Positions 11,219-22,878 of a stretch of DNA of 64,000 nt are shown piece after piece. The translations under genes and the position numbers were made by a program. Source of the stretch: Stropharia rugosoannulata (Eukaryota; Basidiomycota; Agaricomycetes; Agaricales; Strophariaceae); the NCBI GenBank assembly GCA_028532985.1, contig JANCIK010000004.1, positions 2,542,001 to 2,606,000 of the forward strand, read 5' to 3'. The notes beneath the pieces are model-generated. The model ran no database searches. It was not told the DNA's origin and was given only the letters and a program-made list of their open reading frames with translations. Position 1 is the stretch's first letter; every line of letters begins with the position of its first letter.

Positions 11219-12496
11219 ATGGCCGCCAACGGTTATCATCCAAACTCTGTCACTCGTCCCCTGAATCCTGGAATCTTTGCGCCAATCCCATCCTTCTTTT
11301 TGCCAGACACGGAAGACCTCGGTATATATTCTTCAATTTACAACTCTTTTCCTCTCAAATCTTAGCTTCCGTTAGACATTCCTACTTTTGAAACCCATGT
11401 TGTCCGGGTGGCCTCTGCAGGAGTTGGTCCGCTTATAGCGGGGTCAATGGGCGAAGCGATTCATCTGTCCCACTCCGAGCGAGTCAAGCTAATCCACGCG
11501 GCCCGGAAGGCGCTCGATAATGCAGGGCTCAATCACGTTCCCATTATCGCTGGAACAGGAGCTGGAAGCACTAGAGAAACTATTGAACTCACAAAGGAAG
11601 CAGCTACAGCGGGTGCAGACTACGTTATCGTTATCGCTAGCGGTTACTTCGCTGGTGCTCTAGTGAACAATCAAGCGGCCTTGAAAGCCTTCTTTGTGGA
11701 AGTCTCCGAGAAGAGCCCCGTCCCAGTGATGATATATAACTGTAAGCCTGGTCTCTGTATGAGTGAGCTAGTATCTTACATATATCTCATATGAAGACCC
11801 GGGTGCAAGTGGGGGTATCGACCTTGATTCTGACTTAATTACAGACCTCGCCGAAGGGTGCCTCAATACGTGCGGTGTTAAGCTGACGTATGCTTTCTCC
11901 TACATCTCATATTTATCCACTAATAAAAAGAACCACAGTTGTGGTAATGTTGGCAAGTTAACAAGAATTGCCGACGCCATTGCTGCCCCTTCTTTCAACT
12001 CTTTGCATCCCCGCAAGAACGCACACGCTCCATTCTTGGTCCTGGGTGGTTTTACGGACTTCCTCATTCCTTCGATATATGCCAACGGTCACGGCGCTAT
12101 TACTGGTCTCGCAAATCTGTTCCCTGTACGTTCCCTGTGTTACTGGCATTTTTGTCTATTATTCACAATTACACACAATTCTTTAATGGTAATATTGAAT
12201 AATACAAACAGAACGCGGTTGTGCACCTCTACAAGCTCGCTGTGGCATCGAAGGATGATGCTTCGGTTCTCGTGGAAGCTCAGCGCATTCAAGGAATAAT
12301 TTCCCGTGCCGACTTCACCATTGCGAAAGCTTCGATTGCTGGAACAAAATACCTTCTGCAGAAAATGTACGGGTCCGGCGGAACGACCAGGCGGCCTCTT
12401 CCACCTATCGATCCAGCAGCTGGAGAAGCTTTGTGGGCTCATCCTCACACTCGTGCGGCCGTCCAATTAGAACACGAAGTCACAGGAAAGGTGTAG
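11219..12496 (+). CDS. DapA-family aldolase (4-hydroxy-2-oxoglutarate or 2-keto-3-deoxy sugar acid aldolase-like)
   Basis: Class I aldolase of the dihydrodipicolinate synthase superfamily. Five exons (11219-11321, 11376-11741, 11797-11887, 11939-12125, 12212-12496) join in frame to 343 aa. Superfamily residues visible are GSMGE at about 57-61, the catalytic tyrosine in MIYNYPG (Y155) and the Schiff-base lysine in CGVKLT (K185). Fungi make lysine by the alpha-aminoadipate route, so true dihydrodipicolinate synthase activity is unlikely. HOGA1-like activity, or the LGA1-type cleavage of 2-keto-3-deoxy-L-galactonate in pectin breakdown, fits better. Length is a little above the bacterial norm of about 300. 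A TATA box and an inverted repeat lie just upstream. Confidence 0.85.
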
Positions 12497-14224
12497 GCAT
12501 GAGCGTCATTGTGTATAGTCACAAGGTCAATGAAATATACATGAACTTTTCTGCCTGACCTAATTGTTTTTCCGTATATTGATAGATGTCTATGAGTTTT
12601 CGGCTGTTTTAGCTTTTATAACCGTTCATGTGTGATTTTCTGTCTAATTACTATTTGAAGTTGCTCTTCTCGTGACATTGTACATAGTGCGTTGCCTGTA
12701 AATAACGCCTTCAACATGCAAGGCGTGGGCGCTTACTACTAATATTAGAACACTTTGCCGACGAGATTTCAGGTTTTTCCGGGCTGGATGCCTTCTTAGA
12801 ATAGCATCGTGTTCAGCAACCGTAAAATCAAGTGCTATTCGTTTATCCGAATCATGGCTAATTTCAAGAGATCACTATCCGAGAGACAGCCGAAAACTGA
12901 AGCTCGCAGCATGCACTGGGAAGTGGTAGTTAAAACCTATTCTTGTGACGAGCAACTTCAAGGTGCGCGTTCGCATGGCACGACCACGACCACGACCATG
13001 CCCACAAATTGACTCATATTTCTATGGCGAACTAAAGTTGTAACCTGATTCGTGAGCCTTATTTTAAAGTCTAGTCCAGTCAAAGTCCAGTCTAGTCATG
13101 ATTAATCTTGGCACAAACTTACCGGCCCATGAACTTGAAGGATTTGAATCCATCATATACTCACCGGATTCTCTCAACAGAATAATATCTGGCAGACCAT
13201 GATATACTGTTCAATGTGTTGTCCTCATTAAAACTTGATTGCGTATAGGGACTCAGTACATGTGCCAGAGCCAGGCCTTTGCCTGATCTTTTCAACAAAA
13301 TCCTGAACTTATCATAATGTTAATTATTAACAACACTTAGGAAAGCTGCTAGAGTGTGAATAGATGTGAGTACACACAGAAAAGCAATCAAGTCTCTATT
13401 ATCCATGTCCTGGGAGTAGGCACTTTTTCATCATTGCTGAACCGACGGGCAATGATCAATTTCATTGTGGAAAATTCTCAAGACAGAGTCAATCCACATG
13501 GCTGCAGACCTCTGCAGACTGGCCCAGGCCGGCTGATAGCAGCTGATAGCACAACGCTTTAGTATAACCTCGTGCACACGGCAGAGGCCGCGGTTACGGA
13601 CGTCAAGTGTGACATACACCGAGAGCAGAGTTAGGCAAAGTCCAACAGATCCCTGAGGTTGGTGATTAATTTGTTAGCCTGGATCCTGAGGCCTGATCTT
13701 TTGAAAGAAGACAGGAAGTACGCAAAGATGTCGGGTATGTGGAAGAGAAAATAGAAGCGGAAGATATATGTCAGGATGTGGTACTTGCCTGTCGTGACGT
13801 GCAAGCTGGCAAGAATTGGGCAAAGGGGTGCAATAAAACCCATAGCCACGTCACCCTAATCAAGTAACACGGGTGTCGTGAGATGTCGTGGCAGGTCGTG
13901 GCTTCCGCTGGCCTTTGCCGCCGCCAACCCTTGCGATACGGGGTAAGTACAATGTACATAAGTATAAGTACTTATTTCAGGTTCAACCGCCTGCCAACGC
14001 AGAGCCGCGTTCTGATTGAAATGCGGGGCAACACAGTCACCTGCTTTGCTCGGCTGGCGGCCCGCTTGTCGGCAGCCCCTAATGTGGGTTGCTCCTGCTC
14101 ATAGGCTGTTGTCCAACTTTTGTTAACACGTTACACCTCTACCATCAACTCGTAACCTATCTTTTTGTGCCCATTCTACTCGAGCGCACGTCGGGGAACA
14201 GACTGTCTCTTCTCTCAAAGGATC
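12497..14224. other. Long intergenic region
   Basis: 1,728 bases between the aldolase and the transhydrogenase. It contains GTCCAGTC/GTCTAGTC-type words near 13068-13097 and an (ACGACC)-like triplet run near 12980. Short open frames occur on the minus strand at 13431-13959, one of them hydrophobic, but none has a recognisable domain or convincing splice partners. The proximal part should be the promoter of the transhydrogenase gene. Confidence 0.5.
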
Positions 14225-17200
14225 ATGGCTTCCAGGCCCTACTTTGGGATGAAGATCATGGGCAGGGCCCGGCGCTTCGCGTCTGCTAGTGCCCGCATAA
14301 CATATCTAGTATCTCCAGGTCAACAGATTCAGATTATGGTACTGGACATATACTGAGGGAACGATCATATAGGATGTCGACACATACATGCCTCTAGCAA
14401 GGCGCTCAATACTATTTCTGAAAAGCCCGAGCTTGATGGCTCTGGCGTGCCTTATTCATCCTTGACCATTGGCATCCCTCGTGAGATCTTCGAAAACGAG
14501 CGCCGTGTAGCTCTTACCCCGCAAAATGCTGCACTTCTGCGCAAAAAAGGCTTTAAAGATGTTTTAGTCGAGCGCAACGCTGGTGTCGAGGCACAGTTTC
14601 TTGATGAACAATACGCTGCAGCCGGCGCGACCCTGGTTTCTAAAGACGAGTTGTTCGAGGCATCCGATATCGTGCTTAAAGTCCGGCCTCCCCTACTCAA
14701 GCAGGAAACATCTTTACTCAAGGAAGGTAGCACGGTCATCTCGTTTCTATACCCGGCCCAAAATAAGGACATCGTCGATAGCCTTGCTGCGGCCAAAGTC
14801 AATGCTTTCGCAGTAAGCTCTTCTATATCATTACCGCTGTATGCGATAAATCTAGCATCGATAGATGGATATGATACCTAGAATCTCGCGTGCTCAAGTC
14901 TTCGACGCGCTCAGGTCATGAGATTTTATATGCATATTAGTCGATCACTCATAGGCGCCTCTATGTAGCTCGATGGCTAACATTGCTGGATACAAGGCAG
15001 TACTCGAAGCATCCAATCATTTTGGAAGATTCTTGACAGGCCAGGTGACTGCAGCAGGGTACGTCCGTATTCATCTTGAAACTGGTGCTAGTGTCTGACA
15101 ATATTTTAGAAAAGCAAGTACTTTTCTTAATTTACAAGTAGTCAATTTACTGACACCAGACATAGATACCTCCCTGTAAAGTACTTGTAATTGGCGCCGG
15201 AGTGGCCGGTCTGAGCGCGATTGCTACTGTAAGTATACAATGCGAATCCCACTTGATTGTGCTAAAACGCATCTATCAGGCAAGAAGGCTAGGAGCAATT
15301 GTTAGAGGATTCGATACCCGGTCTGCTGCAAGGGAACAGGTCCAGTCGCTTGGAGCAGAATTCATCGAAGTTGACATCCAAGAAGAAGGTGGTGGAGGAG
15401 GAGGATACGCCAAAGTTATGTCAAAAGAATTCATCGCAGCGGAGATGGCTCTTTTTATGGAACAATGTAAAGACGTGGACATCATCGTTACCACTGTAAG
15501 ATCTATGTATGTGTCAAGTTGGTTTATGCCTACATTTTTTTAGGCTTTAATTCCTGGTCAACCGGCGCCTAAGCTAATTACCAATGAAATGGTGGCAGCC
15601 ATGAAACAAGGCTCTGTCATCGTGGATTTGGCGGCGGAAGCGGGAGGAAACTGTGAAGCTACGCGTCCTGGGTCGGTCAACGTTCAATCTGGGGTCACCG
15701 TAATCGGTATTCAAACTCACTCTTACTTTTCTGTACCCAACTGACATTCGTAAAGGTTACACGGATCTTCCTTCGAGACTGCCTACTCAATCTTCCACAT
15801 TATACTCCAACAACATCACCAAGTTTTTACTGTCCATTGGTGGCGATGGAAAGTATTCTGTGGATCTCAAAGATGAAGTCGTTCGCGGCTCCTTGATTAT
15901 TCAAGACGGATCTATCTTACCCCCCGTTCCACGTGCTATGCCACCCCCAGCGGCTCCTGCCCCTGTTAAAGTTGAAGAAACTGTTACGGCTATAACTCCC
16001 TGGCAAAAGGCATCTCGTGAAGTTGCTGTGGTCACTGCTGGAATGGGTGGTGCGGTTGCTTTGGGCAAGGCAACCGGCACTGCTTTTATGGATAGCTTCT
16101 TCACTTTCGGGCTTGCAGGTCTAGTTGGATACAGGTCTGTCCAGATGTGAGCTGGTCCTTGGCTTCTCGTTAACCATATGCATTTTCAGGGTCGTCTGGG
16201 GTGTTGCTCCCGCCTTACATTCTCCTTTGATGTCCGTAACAAATGCTATTTCCGGCCTGGTATTTAATTCCTTTGACTTCTGAAGGTACTCTATTAATTG
16301 TATTTTAGGTTGGAGTAGCCGGTATGTTTGTCATGGGCGGTGGGTACCTCCCCCAAACAATTCCGCAAACCCTCGGAGCGTTGGCTGTCTTGCTGGCCAG
16401 CATCAACGTCGCTGGTGGATTCATCCTAACCAAGCGTATGTTGGATATGTTTAAGCGTAAGTTTTGAACAATATGTATTGAGTATCATTCCTAATCAACT
16501 CGCACGTAAAACAGGACCTACGGACCCCCCAGAATACTCTTGGTTATATGCCGTGCCTGGTGTAGTATTTACTGGAGGATTTTTAGCCGCCGCTAGCACC
16601 GGTATGGGAGGCTTAGTTCAAGCGGGATACTTAACTTCTAGCATTCTGTGCATTGGTGAGGAAATATATTTCCCGGAAGGAAACATGCTTACTGAGTGCT
16701 CATGTACCATCAGGCTCGCTGTCAGGCTTGAGTTCTCAGTTAACTGCTAGACAAGGAAATGCTCTAGGAATTCTAGGTGTAGGATCAGGCGTTCTTGCCT
16801 CTCTGGCTGCTGTTGGTTTCCCTGTCGAAGTAATCGCTCAGTTTGCTGGTGTCGCCGCGGTTGGAGGGTTAGTTGGGTCTGTCATCGGGCGTCGAGTCAC
16901 GGCCACAGAGCTTCCTCAGACTGTTGCACTTCTTCACTCCATCGTTGGTCTCTCCGCTGTTCTGACCAGCATTGGAAGCGTGCTCCAAGACGTCTCACAT
17001 CTTTCAACGCTGCATCTAGTCACAGCCTATCTGGGTGTTGTCATCGGTGGTATTACTTTCACGGGCTCCATCGTGGCATTCCTCAAACTGGCAGCGAAGA
17101 TGTCCAGCAAGCCGCTCGTATTGCCCGGAAAGCACCTGGTTAACGTCTCGCTTTTGGGCGCGAACGCGGCCACTATGGCAGGCTTTTTGACTATGGCAAC

Positions 17201-18702
17201 TCCCACTCCGCTTGTTGCGGCTTCGTTCTTGAGTGCGAGTGCTGTCCTTAGTTTCTTGAAAGGATTTACAACCACGGCATCTATTGGTGGAGCTGATATG
17301 CGTATGTCTGATCCTCTTTTTTGTTTTTTGAAAAATATGGATTACTGATGGTATATACTCCAGCCGTCGTTATCACTGTGCTAAATGCTTATTCGTGCGT
17401 GCATCCCGATTCTCAGCCTACTTATTTTTAGCTAATGCTCGGCTAAAACTTCGAAATAGAGGATTTGCGCTCGTGGCTGAGGGTGTGTAATGTCTTCTGT
17501 CTACCTCAGATATAGGCTCATTAAGTTTTAAGGTTTCATGCTTGACAATCCGTTGTTGGTGTCGGTGGGCTCTCTAATAGGTGTTAGCGGTTCCATTCTT
17601 TCTTATATCATGGTATGCCCTACCATCTTGCAATTACTCAGTACCGCATAATAATTTTTGCAAACTTAGTGTATCGCGATGAACCGTTCATTAACGAACG
17701 TTCTATTTGGCGGTATAAGCGCGCCGGTTAATGCAGAAGCGCACAAAATTGAGGGAACCATTACTAAAACCACGGTGGATGATACAGCTGATGCTCTAGC
17801 AAACGCTGAGAACGTTATCTTGGCACGTTTTCCTTCGTAGATGTCATTCTTTTCAGTGGCTAATTGCTTTCAATAGGTGGTTGGGTACGGTATGGCGGTG
17901 GCGAAGGCGCAGTATGCCATATCTGAGATAACGGCCATGCTACGCGCCAAAGACATCAATGTTCGAGTAAGTACAGCGATAACACTCCTGTTCGCACTGT
18001 CATTTGAGCACCTTCTCCGTTCATACAGTTTGCCATCCATCCAGTAGCAGGTCGCATGCCCGGCCAGTGTAATGTCCTTCTCGCGGAAGCGTCTGTGCCA
18101 TATGACAGTACGTGCCCATGGCGTGCTTCCTATGACACTTGTATATCTGACGCGTACGCCACGCATCCTTGCCAGTCGTCCTCGAAATGGATGAAATCAA
18201 TGACGACTTCAAGGACACAGATGTCACACTCGTTATCGGTGCAAATGATACCGTGAACCCGATTGCGCTGGAGCCGGGCTCAGCAATTGCGGTACGTGGC
18301 CTCCGTGGATCTGCTTCTTCGAAGGGCGGCTGACCTGCTCGTTACCTCTCCTGCTGCTTCCTACAATGGGATTTTTATACAGGGCATGCCGGTCCTTCAT
18401 GCATGGAAGAGCAAGCAGGTCATTGTAATGAAGCGCGGGTTGGCCAGCGGATACGGTCAGTGTTCTTATCTCTGAATGAAGTGCAAGAAGGGTGCTAATC
18501 AATGGTGCTGTGTCGTACTCCAGCTGATGTACCCAACCCCATGTTCTACATGCCTGGCACAAAGATGCTGTTCGGGGATGCCAAGGATACCTGTGAAGGT
18601 GCGTTGTCATTTATCTTTAGCTACGGTCCATGCGAGGACTATATTAATAACGCTATTACAACTGTAGCTATCAAACAGGCGTTGGATTCTCGTTTCAAGT
18701 GA
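14225..18702 (+). CDS. Mitochondrial proton-translocating NAD(P) transhydrogenase
   Basis: Transfers hydride between NADH and NADP+, coupled to proton movement across the inner mitochondrial membrane. Domains in order: an Arg/Ser-rich N-terminus that looks like a mitochondrial presequence ([20 protein letters not shown]); an alanine-dehydrogenase-like NAD domain starting at [20 protein letters not shown]; the NAD fold with [14 protein letters not shown]; a proline-rich linker and several membrane helices; a second membrane block; and the C-terminal NADP domain with [12 protein letters not shown] and [14 protein letters not shown]. The single chain has the alpha-then-beta order seen in animal NNT. 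At least a dozen introns interrupt it. The first exon's splice site is uncertain (two donors give leaders differing by several residues). The downstream joins I checked, such as [16 protein letters not shown], are in frame. Confidence 0.93.
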
Positions 18703-19083
18703 AGTTGGGTGCTGTGTTGAATAATCTGTTGTCAAAGCTTGTATATATGCTGTGGCCGAACAACGGACAATGGTGTCTGAGTATGCAGTGACTGACAGAC
18801 GCGCATACCTGCGTGCAAACATGCTTGTAATATTAGAAAGTTATTTCAGACTATGTACAAATAGACGAAGTTGTGAACCACCAGGTCCGGAACATTATTT
18901 TATTTTCTATACAAAGTGTGGGTGATTGATTAATTGCTATTGTAACGAAGTAATAAGGCTTGGGTATGTGATAAAAAGCGTCATGAATGGTATCCCTAAA
19001 CCTAGGATAAGTGAACGTCTTGTCATAATTTACTCTTTAAACAATCCGTTAAATAGAGTATCTAGGACTCTAACGTGCGTAGA
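18703..19083. other. Convergent 3' region
   Basis: 381 bases between the stop codons of the transhydrogenase and the sugar transporter. It is AT-rich and should hold both 3' untranslated regions. Nothing else is visible. Confidence 0.5.
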
Positions 19084-20600
19084 TTAGTGAATAAATGGTC
19101 TGATTTCCGAATCAGAGAGACGTGATGTGTCAGCTGTTGATGACGAGACTATTGACATAGATGAATCCGACAACGACGTCCTCCTGGATGCGACATTGAG
19201 CGGGATATAGTTTTTCTGTACGCTGTCAAGCGCCGAGCGCGTTGAATCCCGATCGCAAGTTTTCTCGTTCTTATTCCACCATGCATCTCTAGCAAAACTG
19301 GACATGCGTGCGGGGTGCTGATTGTACAGCCACGTTGCCAGGAGCACGATTGCGGCGCCCATAACGAATGTGAAAGTGATGTCGAAGTTAAACAGACAAA
19401 CGGACGCAAGGAAGGAGAGCACGATGCTCAGGCTGGTCGCGAAGCCCTTGAGGATGTTGTCCGAGTACTTGATCACAAGCGCGGTGACGAGCCCGCCGAG
19501 GACCTGTACCCACACTGTCGCCCATGCCCATGCGCCAAAATGGGCGAACAGCCCGCTAAACATGCCGGCACCTGTACCTGCACCAGAGTTGGACGAGTGC
19601 TGTGCAAAGACGATAGGCGCGAGCGCAGGGAGGAGGGAGAAGAGCGAGAGTTGCACGTTGCGCACCCAGAGGTCCGCCTGCGAGTTCTTGAGGACCATCT
19701 CGAAGTACACGCCGGCAAGTCCAGACGTGAAGCATGCTGCGGCCACAGCGAGGAAGCCCTTCGTGGGGTTCATCGCGTGCAAACCTTCCGTAAGTGTGGT
19801 CGCTGCTGCGGAGGCGGAAGACCGGGATGCGCTGCCCGCTTGTATCTGCACGACGCCGACGCCGACAGCGAGCAGAAACAGTGCAAGCCATTGAGTTACG
19901 GCGAGCTTCTTGCGCAGGAGAAGGACAGAGAATGCGGCTGTAGTTAGGATTTTCATCTGGTATGTGACCTGGAAGGTGGCGGCATCGAGGTTTGACGCGG
20001 CGACATATTGCAGATTGTTTTGGATGACTGTGGGTCAAAAATGGCAACACGCCGGAGAGTGAGACAATGAGATAAGAGCATGAAATCCGGGGGACACGCA
20101 CCGTATAATATGGCAGGTATCGACAATTTCCAGCAGTCGGGGCTGAATATCTCGCGCCAAAGTTTGCGCACACGCGCTGAAAGCTGCTGCGCACCGTGTC
20201 TTTGTGTCGTGTGGGGAGTCTGGATATTTTCGTGCGACATCGCCGGGACGTCTATGCGCGTCAATGCGATAACCAGTGATATCGTGCCCTTGAGGATCTC
20301 GTTCATGAGAACCGCCGTCGCAGCTGAGTACTGCTCTGATGCTGGTGTGGAGACTCGCGAGTAATGCATGATGATTGTTAATGCAGAGTTTTGGACGGCC
20401 AGCGTCACCAGGCTGGACAGATGGACGGTTAGTATGAGTGCTCAGCCATGTCGGCGTCGCGGCACGCACGAAAGGTACTTGAGGGGCATGCCCCACAGCG
20501 AGGGGACAGCGCTGGGGGCATTGGATGCTACGGGGAGGGCATTCTCGACGTCGTCTGAGAGGTTGAGATTGATCTGGATAGGGGGTTTTGAGTTGGACAT
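19084..20600 (-). CDS. UDP-galactose/UDP-GlcNAc transporter (SLC35A family)
   Basis: Golgi nucleotide-sugar antiporter. Three exons (20600-20470, 20412-20102, 20027-19084) give 461 aa. Transmembrane segments run from YLSLVTLAVQNSALTIIMHY to about 80 residues from the end. The family hallmark VIQNNLQYVAASNLDAATFQ, followed by VTYQMKILTTAAFSVLLLRK, lies at the start of exon 3. The later helices GFATSLSIVLSFLASVCLF and FVMGAAIVLLATWLY are also typical. The Ser-rich C-terminal tail of about 75 residues is longer than in animal members. UDP-galactose is the commonest substrate of this subgroup, but UDP-GlcNAc cannot be excluded. Only 139 bases separate its start from the stop of the upstream membrane-protein gene on the same strand. 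Confidence 0.87.
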
Positions 20601-20739
20601 GGGGGTCAGCCACAGAAAGAGTGCAGGGCACCGGCAGCCGGCTAAATACATTTGTTGCGCAGTCACGCAGTTGTGATCAAAACCATGTGCATCGCCTAAC
20701 GCGTACTACTTACAGGCATCATCGCTCTATATATATCCC

Positions 20740-22878
20740 TTAGCGCCCTACAAAGCTCTTACGATCCGCAGTCTGATAAAGTCCATAGAGGCTATACGTA
20801 GGGCTGCGATAATTGTCATATGCCTCTGGGTTGTTCCGCGCAAGCCCCATTTGCGCCAGCGACGGGAGCGGAGGCGGTGATGGTACCCTCGGTGCCTTAT
20901 CCACCACCACGCGCATGCTACGCCCAGAGCTCGAGCTCGACATGCATTCCTGGCTCTCCTTCTCATCACCTTCAGACACCCGCCCAAGATGCAGCGCCGA
21001 CAGCGACATCTGACTCATCCCAAAGTTCATTCCCATCAGTGAATTAAGCGCGCCGTCGCCACCACCCGTAGGCACCAACACAGGTATATCAGGTAGGCAG
21101 ACCGCCATCTTCTTCTGCGTTACGCTCGACTTGAGCCGCCGTCCGTCCATATTTACGCTCACAGAATCATCTGGGTAAAGTGTGACCTGCGGTGAGATTC
21201 CACCATACTCTGGGCGAGGCGTGGAAAGCCCGAGTGCATATGTCAAGGCCTGTGTATCCCGCATTCCCTTGGTATTGCTCTTCTGATTCAGTATCTTCGA
21301 ATCCCTCTGTCCCACATTTATCCTCGTCGCTGTCGCAATTGAGTATGATGTGTTTGGCATCGTTGAGGTCCGTGGATATGTCCCTGTAGCAAAATAGCCG
21401 GATTTTACTCTTGCTCGTCCTGCAAAGTCGCTGTTCAAGACAGGAGTGTCTTGTATGACATGCCCATATTCCATAGGAGACGAAGACGTAGTATCTTCGC
21501 CGTCGTAGGCAAGGCCGACAAAAGAAACAGTGGAGTTCCTTTGTTTGCGCTCGTCGACATCGGGCTGACTATACCGTCTGCTGGCAGTCTTGGACCTAGA
21601 GCGCTTCAGTACATCATTACCGCCCCCCGTGTACGCAGTTTCCTCCCTTATGTCATGTAAAGGCGATGTCGCGTAAAATGACATAGATTGTCTCGACATG
21701 CGCTTCATAGCAGATGGCGGTGGATTGTCCTGCATTGCACTTCTGAAAGGCGCATGTTGTGGCATCTGATGCACGCTCGAGACCGGCTGTAGGTCTGGTG
21801 CCCTTGTTGCCAGGTTGAAACGTGGTTCGTCATACGCAGGTCCTGAAGAATACTGCATATCGGGCATTCCAAAATTTTGCTGGGCAGGATGGGCGTGTTC
21901 GAGAGGAGTTCCCGTTGGTCCAGAAAGTTTAGTGTGCGGGTACTGAACCCAGTTCCAGTTTGGACCACTAGCAGCAAGAGCATCAGACATCCTTTCTCGC
22001 CCGCCGAACAAGGGCGATTCTTTTGTTTCGAAGTAGTCCTCATCTTTATCCTCGCCTTTAAGTATAGGTAAAGAAGGTTTTGGACGAGGGCGTTTCCTTG
22101 GTCGAGTGCACATCTTAACCACAATACAAAACCCTAGCAAAAGAAGAGCACCCCCCACAGAGACTAGTATGACCATTGCCACAGATATTTGTCGTGATGC
22201 GGTAGCATCCGTGGCACCAGATGGGTCGGGATCAGGGCTAGGAGAAGGGAAAAAACCAGCACCAGTAGAAGAGGGTATAGAAGCAGGATGCAAAGCTGCA
22301 CTCGCTAAAAGCGACGAAGTTAAAGAAGGCAGAGGCGGTAATTCCGAGAACGAGGATACGATAGTATGTAGACTCGCCTTAGTAGCACTAGTCAACGGAG
22401 AGATAGTCGTCGGATTAATGATGCTGAGTCCAGCTGTAGCTGTAGAAAAAGTCTGACCTCCAAGCAAGGGAGACCCAGCCCCAAGAGTATCGCTGGTACT
22501 CGAAGCAGAGTTCCCAGTCAGTGCGCCACCAGTCTCAGGAGTAGGATTTGGGATATAAGTTGACACTTCAGCAATGACGGCGGGGTGCGTAGTTGTCCTG
22601 CGTTCATCGACGACGTCGTTGTGGGGTAGAGCAACCGGAAGCCTCGAGCCTGTTTTCATTTTTTCCAATAGGGTATTTATGGCTGTAGCCGTATGCGGAG
22701 TGATAGCAGTGAAGTGAGCATTGGTATCGTCTAGTTTATAGCGCTTGTGTCGACGGATGAGACGGGGCTTGCGGGGAACCTTACTTTTGTCCCGCTTTTG
22801 GTTACGTGCTTCCTTTCCCCGCTTTCTTAATTGTCGCGGCTTCCTGCTAGCCCATCGCCTACCTTTGATCAGAGCCAT
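20740..22878 (-). CDS. Unknown single-pass membrane protein, Ser/Thr-rich
   Basis: One uninterrupted frame of 712 residues, which is unusual among these intron-rich neighbours. The first 48 residues are dominated by Lys and Arg and do not form a signal peptide. Residues about 110-230 are Ser/Thr/Pro-rich and look like an extracellular stalk. One hydrophobic helix at about 231-254 (VAMVILVSVGGALLLLGFCI) is followed by a basic stop-transfer segment (RPRKRPRPK). The remaining 450 residues are disordered-looking, with many Ser and Tyr. The arrangement resembles fungal cell-wall stress sensors or other stalk-helix-tail proteins common in basidiomycetes, but there is no WSC or other known domain. 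A missing upstream exon with a signal peptide is possible. No function is assigned. Confidence 0.6.
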   Translation of the reverse strand: MALIKGRRWASRKPRQLRKRGKEARNQKRDKSKVPRKPRLIRRHKRYKLDDTNAHFTAITPHTATAINTLLEKMKTGSRLPVALPHNDVVDERRTTTHPAVIAEVSTYIPNPTPETGGALTGNSASSTSDTLGAGSPLLGGQTFSTATAGLSIINPTTISPLTSATKASLHTIVSSFSELPPLPSLTSSLLASAALHPASIPSSTGAGFFPSPSPDPDPSGATDATASRQISVAMVILVSVGGALLLLGFCIVVKMCTRPRKRPRPKPSLPILKGEDKDEDYFETKESPLFGGRERMSDALAASGPNWNWVQYPHTKLSGPTGTPLEHAHPAQQNFGMPDMQYSSGPAYDEPRFNLATRAPDLQPVSSVHQMPQHAPFRSAMQDNPPPSAMKRMSRQSMSFYATSPLHDIREETAYTGGGNDVLKRSRSKTASRRYSQPDVDERKQRNSTVSFVGLAYDGEDTTSSSPMEYGHVIQDTPVLNSDFAGRARVKSGYFATGTYPRTSTMPNTSYSIATATRINVGQRDSKILNQKSNTKGMRDTQALTYALGLSTPRPEYGGISPQVTLYPDDSVSVNMDGRRLKSSVTQKKMAVCLPDIPVLVPTGGGDGALNSLMGMNFGMSQMSLSALHLGRVSEGDEKESQECMSSSSSGRSMRVVVDKAPRVPSPPPLPSLAQMGLARNNPEAYDNYRSPTYSLYGLYQTADRKSFVGR

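Noticed and set aside
13431..13959. Minus-strand open frames, one hydrophobic
   Set aside because: Each is under 75 residues, with no recognisable domain and no convincing splice partners.
19315..19947. 210-residue plus-strand open frame
   Set aside because: It lies antisense to the large third exon of the sugar transporter, whose minus-strand frame has clear membrane helices and family motifs.
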